A stretch of 9,398 bases of DNA, taken from assembly GCA_029287275.1 (NCBI GenBank), contig JARFRL010000018.1, positions 1 through 9,398 on the forward strand, in the 5' to 3' direction. Source of the stretch: Pontiella desulfatans (lineage in GTDB: Bacteria; Verrucomicrobiota; Kiritimatiellia; Kiritimatiellales; Pontiellaceae). This document shows positions 1-5,778 of the stretch, piece by piece (position 1 is the first letter of the stretch; each line of letters begins with the position of its first letter). Below the pieces are notes generated by a model that saw only the letters and a program-made list of their open reading frames with translations, made no database searches and had not been told where the DNA came from. Made by a program: the position numbers and the translations under genes.

Positions 1-1
1 G

Positions 2-901
2 AGCAGAGTTGTTGCTGTAGGATCAGAAGCAAAACACATGTTAGGCCGCACACCGGGCAATATATCTGCGATTCGTCCGTTAAAAGACGGAGTAATTGCC
101 GATTTTTATGTTACTGAAAAAATGCTGCAGCATTTCATTCATAAGGTACATGAAAGTAAATGGTTTTTACGACCTAGTCCAAGAGTGCTGGTTTGTGTGC
201 CTTGAGGTTCTACTCAAGTAGAACGACGCGCCATTCGTGAATCTGCTTTGGGCGCTGGAGCGCGTGATGTATATTTAATTGAAGAACCAATGGCCGCGGC
301 GATCGGAGTGGGGCTGCCTGTACAGGAACCCGCCGGAAACATGATCGTGGATATCGGGGGCGGCACGACCGAAGTGGCCGTGATCTCCCTCGCCGGTATC
401 GTTTACAGCCGGAGCGTGCGCGTTGGTGGCGATGAGATGGATGAGGCGATAATTCAGCACATAAAGCGGGAATATAATTTGTTGATAGGAGAGAGAACCG
501 CCGAGGAAATTAAGATTACGATGGGGTCCGCCCTCTCTTCCGGTGACGAAAGCACCATGGAAGTGAAAGGCCGCGACCTGGTGGCCGGGCTGCCGCGGAC
601 GCTGACAATCAGCTCCGAGGAAGTACGCCAGGCCTTGCAGGAACCAGTCAACGCGATCGTCGAGGCCGTGCGGGTCACGCTCGAGCGCTGCCTCCCCGAA
701 CTGTCGGCCGATTTGGTCGACCGTGGCATGGTGTTGGCCGGTGGCGGAGCGTTGCTCCGCGGACTAGACGTGCTCATTTCGGAGAAAACCCAGCTGCCCG
801 TTCACGTGGCGGATGATCCGTTGAGCGCCGTGGCCGAAGGCACCGGCATCGTCCTGCACGAAATCAATTTCCTCCGTAAAATGGCGGGTCCGAACAGCTA
901 G
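2..901 (+). CDS. mreB: MreB rod-shape actin homologue, 5' end missing, interrupted by an in-frame TGA and probably chimeric
   Basis: MreB is the cytoplasmic actin-like ATPase whose membrane-bound filaments guide lateral wall synthesis. Reading frame 2 from base 2 gives MreB sequence from about residue 49 of the E. coli protein (AVGSEAKHMLGRTPGN) to the normal C-terminus, ending at TAG 899-901. Recognisable motifs are VIADF, QVERRAIRESA, EEPMAAAIG, the phosphate-2 motif DIGGGTTEVAVIS and the adenosine motif LAGGGALLRGLD. The frame is open except for TGA at 203-205. A gene caller would therefore split it into 2-205 and a TTG-started piece at 248-901, but TTG at 248 is simply a Leu codon inside the conserved sequence. 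The part before ~290 looks gammaproteobacterial and AT-rich. The part after it (GGDEMDEAI, NLLIGERTAEEIK) is non-gammaproteobacterial and GC-rich. Identification as MreB is certain. Whether this exact open reading frame exists in one cell is doubtful. Confidence 0.9.
203..205 (+). other. In-frame TGA inside mreB at a position that is often Cys
   Basis: The codon order is ...gtg cct TGA ggt tct act caa gta gaa..., giving VP-stop-GSTQVERRAIRES. In many gammaproteobacterial MreB proteins the residue between P and G/K is Cys (CVPCGSTQVE); E. coli has Val. A single change from tgt or tgc would give TGA. TGA is an ordinary stop elsewhere in this window, ending mreC at 1796-1798 and mrdA at 4589-4591, so a general code change is not supported. 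A read error or a nonsense mutation in the foreign segment is most likely. Confidence 0.75.
207..224 (+). repeat. Perfect inverted repeat directly after the in-frame TGA
   Basis: GTTCTAC at 207-213 and GTAGAAC at 218-224 are perfect reverse complements around the loop TCAA. The hairpin starts one base after the TGA. It is made of codons for the conserved residues G-S-T-Q-V-E, so coincidence is possible. The loop and the distance to the TGA do not fit the bacterial selenocysteine element pattern that I know. Confidence 0.5.
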
Positions 902-967
902 GCTCTGACGACCGATTTTTCCCGCGCCGTGCTGTCGCGCCGCGTCCTCCCGCTTTAGGGACGGAAC

Positions 968-1798
968 GTGTTGAGGAACAAAAAACTTTTATACGCCGCG
1001 GCGATCGGACTCGTGCTGATCGCGGTGTTTGTTCCGCTTCCTTCGTTGACCCTCAGGGCCAAGGGAGCGGCGCGCGGCGTCATGGCGCCGGCGGAGCGAG
1101 GGGCATCAGGCCTCTGGCAACGCTTGTCCGAGGCGACCGCGGCGATACGCGGCATAGGCGGCGCGGTGGAAAAAAACCGCGAACTGTCGCACGAACTCGT
1201 GCGCGCCCAGTCCGAACTGAACCGGCTCCGCGAAGTGGAGTCCGAAAACCTGCGCCTGCGCCGCGCCCTGAAATTCAGCCAGGCCTCGCCCCACGAAATG
1301 ATTCCCTGCGACGTCGTCAGCCGCGACATCTCCGGCTGGTGGAACACCGTTCGCATCGGCAAAGGCCTGCGCGCCGGCGTCCGCGCCAACCGCGCCGTGA
1401 TCAGCCCCGACGGGCTCGTTGGCCGGACCACGGAAGTCACGCCCTTGACCAGCGAGGTGCTGTTGCTCTCCGATCCCGCCTGCCGCGTTTCGGCCCGCGT
1501 TTCGCGCGCCAACGTGTTCGGCCTCGTGCGCGGCGCGGGCAACACCCTGAAAGGCCACCCGAAAGCCCGCATGGAATTCATCAACAAAGACGTCGAGATC
1601 AAAGTGGGCGACGAAGTCGTCACGTCCGGCCTTTCGAGCGCGGGCGGCGAGTTTCCCCCCGGCGTGCACATCGGCTACGTGGAAAACGTCTATCAGGACG
1701 ATTCGGGGCTGTTCCAATACGCGGAGATCATTCCGCGCGCCACGGTGGGTCTGCTCGACTACGTTTTCGTCGTTTCCGACGCGAAGGAGGCGGAATGA
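968..1798 (+). CDS. mreC: Rod shape-determining protein MreC
   Basis: MreC is an inner-membrane protein with a periplasmic domain that links MreB/MreD to PBP2 and activates wall synthesis. The 276-residue product has one N-terminal membrane segment (about residues 7-24) and a charged helical, coiled-coil-like region (about 66-103, rich in Glu, Leu and Arg). The MreC beta domain follows, with PDGLVGR (147-153), KVGDEVVTSG (212-221) and FPPGVHIGYV (229-238). The length is normal for the family. The start is GTG at 968, preceded by AGGG at 957-960. An in-frame TAG at 956-958 rules out an earlier start, and TTG at 971 is the only close alternative. The gene lies 66 bp after mreB and is clearly part of the same operon. 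It ends in TGA. Confidence 0.93.
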   Translation: MLRNKKLLYAAAIGLVLIAVFVPLPSLTLRAKGAARGVMAPAERGASGLWQRLSEATAAIRGIGGAVEKNRELSHELVRAQSELNRLREVESENLRLRRALKFSQASPHEMIPCDVVSRDISGWWNTVRIGKGLRAGVRANRAVISPDGLVGRTTEVTPLTSEVLLLSDPACRVSARVSRANVFGLVRGAGNTLKGHPKARMEFINKDVEIKVGDEVVTSGLSSAGGEFPPGVHIGYVENVYQDDSGLFQYAEIIPRATVGLLDYVFVVSDAKEAE

Positions 1799-1804
1799 CC
1801 TTTT

Positions 1805-1910
1805 CGAATTTTGAATCTCGAATTTTTAATTTCGGGTCTCCGACGGTCCTCTTTCGTGAAAGGCCAACGCCGCTTGAGTTCCACGAATCGGAAATCAACA
1901 ATCCACAATC
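1805..1910. repeat. Two patches of degenerate 7-bp tandem repeats in the mreC-mreD gap
   Basis: The 142-bp gap between mreC and mreD is AT-rich and non-coding. At 1805-1832 it splits into heptads CGAATTT, TGAATCT, CGAATTT and TTAATTT. At 1883-1910 it splits into ACGAATC, GGAAATC, AACAATC and CACAATC, followed by AAAC. Each heptad holds an AAT core, and the two patches are about 50 bp apart. No promoter or hairpin with a U tract is evident here. This looks like a small repeat element or the remains of one, sitting in an otherwise compact operon. Its function is unknown. Confidence 0.55.
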
Positions 1911-1929
1911 AAACATGCTTTCCCGCCGC

Positions 1930-1934
1930 GGAGG
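1930..1934 (+). promoter_or_regulatory. Ribosome binding site of mreD
   Basis: GGAGG sits 6 nt before ATG 1941. It fixes the mreD start and shows that mreD has its own strong initiation site after the repeat-bearing gap, rather than being translationally coupled to mreC. Confidence 0.8.
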
Positions 1935-1940
1935 TAAGCG

Positions 1941-2450
1941 ATGAGACGCCGCGTTCTCATGGTGCTCATCATCGGTCTCGGCGCGTTGCTGCAGCAGCTG
2001 ATTCCGCCGTGGCCGATCTTCGGCGGAATGAAACCGCCGATCCTCGCCGCGCTCGCGCTGCACTACGCGCTGCGCCGCGACAACCGCGACATGTGGCTGG
2101 CCGTCTGCGCCGCGGCCATCATGTATGACGGGTTGGAAATGGGCACCTTCGGCCCCGCGCTGCTGGCGTTTCCGATCATCGGCGTTCTGGCCAACCGGAT
2201 CCGTACGGAGGTCTTTTCCGACGGGCTCGTTTCGCAGCTGGTTTTCGGCGCCGCGATCGGCCTGTTCTGCTGTTTCGTCACGTTGCTGATCTACACCGTT
2301 TCCGGCCAGCGTCCGTTCCACATGGGCCTGGCGCTGACGCGGCTGTCGGGCTCCGCGCTGCTCGGCACGGCCACGTTGCCGATCGTCTCCCGCGCGATCA
2401 TCGGACTTGAAGCGATGATCCCCGAACGGAGGGCGTACGGATGGCAGTAA
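1941..2450 (+). CDS. mreD: Rod shape-determining protein MreD
   Basis: MreD is a small polytopic inner-membrane partner of MreC in the elongation machine. The 169-residue product is almost wholly hydrophobic. Candidate membrane segments lie near residues 5-20, 30-45, 52-66, 70-85, 95-118 and 128-150. The N-terminal PPWPIFGGMKPPIL patch followed by LALHYALRRD is typical of MreD in this type of operon. Sequence conservation in the family is low, so the call rests on size, hydrophobicity and position between mreC and mrdA. Its last 10 bases overlap the start of mrdA, which suggests translational coupling. Confidence 0.88.
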   Translation: MRRRVLMVLIIGLGALLQQLIPPWPIFGGMKPPILAALALHYALRRDNRDMWLAVCAAAIMYDGLEMGTFGPALLAFPIIGVLANRIRTEVFSDGLVSQLVFGAAIGLFCCFVTLLIYTVSGQRPFHMGLALTRLSGSALLGTATLPIVSRAIIGLEAMIPERRAYGWQ

Positions 2451-4591
2451 AAGTCCGACAAAAGCGCGAGGCCAGCCCGCTGGCGATCTGGATCACGCTT
2501 GGCCTGATGCTGCTCGGGATGGGGCTGCTGGTTTCCAAGCTCTGGCAGCTGCAGGCGCGCGGCAAGAGCGACTTCGACGCGGTGTTCCAAAACCAAAGCG
2601 TGAGGCGCGTGCGCCTGCCCGCGGTGCGCGGCAAGATTTACGACGCCAACGGCGAGGTCCTCGCCGACAGCGTCCCGAACTACAGCGTCGCGATCTTCAC
2701 CGAGGAGCTGCGCGCGCCGCGCTCGGCCATCGCGAACACGCTCGAGCTGATTCATAAAGTCTGGCAGGCGATCGGCGTTCCGCCAGACGTCTCCTACCGC
2801 GACGTCAAACAGCATTTCATCTTCACGCCCAACGAGCCGCTCGTGGCTTGGAAGCACCTCGACGACGCGAAACTGGGGCGCTGGCAGCACGTGTTCGGAA
2901 GTTGGAGCGAGGACCGCGCCACCCCGGGCCTCGCGACGCATGATCCGCTGAGCGAGGATCGGATCGTCATCGCCACCGCGGAACTGCTCGACCGCGGCAC
3001 CACCACCGCGGCCAACACGCTGGAACTCGTCTACGAAATCGCCGAACGCACCGGACTCCCGCGCGAGAAAGTGACCTATCAAGCCATCCGCGATCATATC
3101 TTCGCCCGCCGCGCCCTGCCCTTCCTCGCCTGGAAAGACATCGACCAAGTCACCATGGCGAAATGGGCCGACACCTGCTCGACCCTGCGGGGCACGGACA
3201 TCTATTACCAACCGGCGCGCACCTATCCCGGCGGCGTCACCAACGCGCATCTGATCGGCTTCACCCTCGAGGCCGACGCGATCCGCGAGGAGGAAGGCGA
3301 ACGCGTCCATTTCGACCTGCGCGGCATCAAGGGCCGCAAGGGCCTTGAAAGCACCTACAACGAGCTGCTCGAAGGCGAGCCCGGCTATCAGTTGGTGCAA
3401 ATCGACGTCTCCGGCTTCCACCACCGCGATCTCCAGACGCAACCGCCGAAGCCGGGCGGCGACCTTCAGTTGTCGATCGATCAGAACATCCAGCGCTTCG
3501 CGCTGGAAGCGCTGACCACGCGGCACGACGGCGAAGACCCCAGCGTGCCGGTGAAAGGCGCCTGCGTGGTGCTCGACCCCAACAACGGCGACGTGCTCGC
3601 GCTGGTCAGCGCGCCCTCGTTCAACCCGAACGCCTACATGCGCTCGGCGCGTTATCGCCAGAATCTGATGAAGGATCCCGTGGCGCGCACCTACCACCGC
3701 GCCGTCTTCGGGCAATATCCGCCGGGCTCGACCTTCAAGCCGATCGGCGTGCTCGCGGCGCTGCGCGGCGACATCGAATACACCAACACGCTGCACGACT
3801 GCCGAAGCCCGTACACCGTCGGAAAACGCCGCATGAAATGCTGGATCCACTCGCGCTACGGCGAGCACGGCGAGGTGAACGCGCGGCAGGCGCTGATGTA
3901 TTCCTGCAACGTCTTCATGTTCGAAATGGCCCAGGAAATCGGCTACGAAGCCATCCGCGCCATGGCCCGGGAATTCGGCATCGGGCAATACGCGGGCCTC
4001 TTTCCCGAGCTCGAAATGCCGCCGGAGCAAAAGGACGCGAAATACGGAAATCTGCCCGAGAAAGCCATCAACACCATCGACGCGTGCAACATGTCCATCG
4101 GGCAAGGCGCGATTCTCGCGAGCCCGCTGCAGATGGCGATGGTCGCGGCGACGATCGCGAACGGCGGCCGACTCTATCGGCCGCGGCTCGTGAAAAAATG
4201 GCGCGACTCGCCGGACGAGGCCTATCAGGTCAACCCCACCTGGGCGATCCGCCAGATCGACGTTCCGGTCGAGGCGCTCGAAGTGGTCCGCGGCGGCATG
4301 TTCGACGTGGTGAACGATTCCGAAGGCACCGCCAAAAAGGCGCGGCTCGACGAGATTCGCGTCGCGGGAAAAACCGGCTCGGCCCAGTACAAGAAAATCG
4401 TCGATGGCGAGGTGGTCGGCAGCGTGCACACCTGGATGATCTCCTTCGCGCCGTTCGACTTTCCGCGCTACGCGGTCGCGATGGTCGTCGAGGACGGCGT
4501 CTCCGGCGGCAACACCATCGGCCCGCGCCTGAACGAGCTCTACGCCAAACTTTTCGAATACGATGGAACGCTCCGAAAGGAGGAATCCTGA
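2441..4591 (+). CDS. mrdA: Penicillin-binding protein 2, peptidoglycan transpeptidase of the elongation machine
   Basis: PBP2 is a membrane-anchored DD-transpeptidase that cross-links the strands made by RodA. The 716-residue product has a membrane anchor (about 14-34), an N-terminal pedestal starting at VRGKIYDANGEVLA and a transpeptidase domain. The three catalytic motifs are S430-T-F-K433 (in PPGSTFKP), S488-C-N490 and K644-T-G646 (in AGKTGSAQ), so the active site is complete. The protein is about 80 residues longer than the 633-residue E. coli PBP2. The excess is explained by a duplicated stretch in the pedestal (about residues 82-152 and 174-246). ATG 2441 follows GGAGG at 2428-2432 and overlaps the end of mreD. 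A rodA gene immediately downstream supports PBP2 rather than the divisome protein PBP3. Confidence 0.95.
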   Translation: MAVKVRQKREASPLAIWITLGLMLLGMGLLVSKLWQLQARGKSDFDAVFQNQSVRRVRLPAVRGKIYDANGEVLADSVPNYSVAIFTEELRAPRSAIANTLELIHKVWQAIGVPPDVSYRDVKQHFIFTPNEPLVAWKHLDDAKLGRWQHVFGSWSEDRATPGLATHDPLSEDRIVIATAELLDRGTTTAANTLELVYEIAERTGLPREKVTYQAIRDHIFARRALPFLAWKDIDQVTMAKWADTCSTLRGTDIYYQPARTYPGGVTNAHLIGFTLEADAIREEEGERVHFDLRGIKGRKGLESTYNELLEGEPGYQLVQIDVSGFHHRDLQTQPPKPGGDLQLSIDQNIQRFALEALTTRHDGEDPSVPVKGACVVLDPNNGDVLALVSAPSFNPNAYMRSARYRQNLMKDPVARTYHRAVFGQYPPGSTFKPIGVLAALRGDIEYTNTLHDCRSPYTVGKRRMKCWIHSRYGEHGEVNARQALMYSCNVFMFEMAQEIGYEAIRAMAREFGIGQYAGLFPELEMPPEQKDAKYGNLPEKAINTIDACNMSIGQGAILASPLQMAMVAATIANGGRLYRPRLVKKWRDSPDEAYQVNPTWAIRQIDVPVEALEVVRGGMFDVVNDSEGTAKKARLDEIRVAGKTGSAQYKKIVDGEVVGSVHTWMISFAPFDFPRYAVAMVVEDGVSGGNTIGPRLNELYAKLFEYDGTLRKEES
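2684..3178 (+). repeat. Internal protein-level duplication in the PBP2 pedestal region
   Basis: Residues 82-152 (2684-2896) and 174-246 (2960-3178) of PBP2 align. Copy A reads VAIFTEEL, then ANTLELIHKV, GVPPDVSYRDVKQH and LVAWKHLDDAKLGRW. Copy B reads IVIATAEL, then ANTLELVYEI, GLPREKVTYQAIRDH and FLAWKDIDQVTMAKW. The offset is 92-93 residues. The two copies differ widely at nucleotide level, so the duplication is old or under selection. Each copy matches the single segment in E. coli PBP2 that contains TLDALRSVVDL. Confidence 0.75.
4576..4583 (+). promoter_or_regulatory. Ribosome binding site of rodA
   Basis: AAAGGAGG lies inside the last codons of mrdA, 7 nt before ATG 4591. It sets the rodA start. 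The open frame continues upstream to 3838 but has no membrane protein character there. Confidence 0.85.
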
Positions 4592-5766
4592 TGAACGGCA
4601 TCCAACTCAAACGAATGGACTGGGTCATGTTCAGCGCGATCGCGCTGCTGATCGCGATGAGCGCGGCGTTCATCTACAGCGCGCAGTTCAAATCCGAGGA
4701 CATGGTGGGCTCGAACTGGATGAAGCAGCTGATTTTCGCGGGTATGGGCTTGGGCGCCTACGCGGTGATCGTGTATTTCGACTATTCCAACGTGGCGCGC
4801 CTTTCGTGGTGGATTTACGGCGGGGTGGTTTTGATGCTGCTCGTGGTGTTCCTGTTCCCGAAAGTGAACGGATCGCACCGCTGGATTCCGCTGCCGGGCT
4901 TCACGCTGCAACCCTCGGAGCTGGGCAAGATCGCGGTGGCGATCGGGTTGGCGGCCTTTCTCGGCGCGCCGGACCGCGACATGGACGAGTGGAAAACCTT
5001 TTTCGGGTGCGCGGCGATCGCGGGCCTGCCCTTCCTGCTGATCGCGGCGGAACCGGACCTGAGCACCTCGCTCACGCTCGCGCCGATCACCTTGGCGATC
5101 ATGCTCTACGCGGGCGTGCAGCGGAAGTTGCTGCTGATCGGCGTCGCGGCCGTCGTGCTGATGGCCGCGGGGGCGATGGTTTGGATCAAGTTCGAGACGA
5201 CCCCGGCGATCGCGGCGCTGCCGAAAGCCGAACGGCCGGCGATCGTGTTGCCGAAAATGCCGTTCCTCGAGGATTATCAAAAAAGTCGTGTTAAAGTATT
5301 CCTGACCGATGGCCACGACGAGGGCGACCAGGGCTGGAACAAGCTGCAGTCGCAGATCGCGGTGGGCTCCGGCGGGCTGAGCGGCAAGGGCTATTTACAG
5401 GGGACGCAAAACATCCTGGGCTTCCTGCCCCGGACCGTGGCCCCCACCGATTTCATCTTCTGCGTGATCGCGGAGGAGACAGGATTTCTGGGTGGAGCGC
5501 TGATCATCGCGCTCTACTCCGTTTTGTTAGTAAGATGCATGCGGGTATCGTTGCGATCCCGCGATGAGTTTGGGCGGCTCATGGCGCTGGGTATCGGCGT
5601 CATGTTGTTCTGCCATGTGTTCGTGAACATCGCGATGACGATCGGCGTGCTGCCGATCACGGGCTTGCCGTTGCCACTGATGAGCTACGGCGGGTCCTTC
5701 ATGGTTTCCACCATGATCGCGCTCGGGCTGGTGCAAAGCGTGTACCAGCGTCGAAGAATTAGATAA
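4591..5766 (+). CDS. rodA: RodA, SEDS-family peptidoglycan glycosyltransferase
   Basis: RodA polymerises lipid II into glycan strands outside the inner membrane, working as a pair with PBP2. The 391-residue, multi-membrane-span product shows SEDS motifs. These are GSHRWIPLPGFTLQPSELGK (94-113), AEPDLSTS (153-160), the long outer loop with QSQIAVGSGGLSGKG (253-267), PTDFIF with the putative catalytic Asp287 (equivalent to Asp262 of E. coli RodA) and SYGGS (365-369). Compared with E. coli RodA, about 26 residues (roughly 202-227, rich in Pro and Ala) are inserted before the conserved YQ at 229-230. The start at 4591 overlaps the mrdA stop by one base (TGATG). The mrdA-rodA pair matches the usual elongasome order and rules out FtsW on context. 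Confidence 0.95.
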   Translation: MNGIQLKRMDWVMFSAIALLIAMSAAFIYSAQFKSEDMVGSNWMKQLIFAGMGLGAYAVIVYFDYSNVARLSWWIYGGVVLMLLVVFLFPKVNGSHRWIPLPGFTLQPSELGKIAVAIGLAAFLGAPDRDMDEWKTFFGCAAIAGLPFLLIAAEPDLSTSLTLAPITLAIMLYAGVQRKLLLIGVAAVVLMAAGAMVWIKFETTPAIAALPKAERPAIVLPKMPFLEDYQKSRVKVFLTDGHDEGDQGWNKLQSQIAVGSGGLSGKGYLQGTQNILGFLPRTVAPTDFIFCVIAEETGFLGGALIIALYSVLLVRCMRVSLRSRDEFGRLMALGIGVMLFCHVFVNIAMTIGVLPITGLPLPLMSYGGSFMVSTMIALGLVQSVYQRRRIR

Positions 5767-5778
5767 GGAGAGAGTACC

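Larger units (their letters stand above)
1..290. other. AT-rich, gammaproteobacterial-like segment; probable assembly chimera or recombined tract
   Basis: By hand count this segment is about 43% GC (126 of 290), against about 60-65% across the neighbouring genes. Its codons favour A/T endings (tta, aaa, gta, att), while the sequence right after it favours gcg, atc, ctg and ggc. The encoded protein (MLQHFIHKVHES, LRPSPRVLVCVP) resembles MreB of gammaproteobacteria such as Legionella or Pseudomonas, whereas the continuation does not. The switch falls within the most conserved part of the gene, where two unrelated mreB genes share short identical runs. Such a place suits either a misjoin during assembly or homologous recombination. 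Confidence 0.7.

Noticed and set aside
203..205. Reassigned genetic code with TGA as sense
   Set aside because: TGA ends mreC and mrdA at the expected places, and no other conserved position in the window reads through a TGA.
203..224. Selenocysteine codon with a SECIS-like hairpin
   Set aside because: MreB is not a known selenoprotein and this residue is not catalytic. The loop TCAA lies only 8 nt after the TGA and lacks the usual apical G/U features.
1339..1944. Alternative plus-strand frame inside mreC running into the gap
   Set aside because: The product is Arg/Pro-rich shadow sequence with no domain, while the mreC frame is complete and conserved.
2291..4429. A 712-codon open frame on the minus strand opposite mrdA, and similar long minus-strand frames elsewhere
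   Set aside because: It mirrors the codon structure of a GC-rich gene, is rich in Arg, Ala, Val and His, and shows no recognisable domain. The plus strand encodes complete PBP2 with all catalytic motifs.
3838..4590. N-terminal extension of the rodA frame
   Set aside because: The translation is Arg-rich shadow sequence of mrdA. The strong ribosome site at 4576-4583 and the family start place the gene at 4591.
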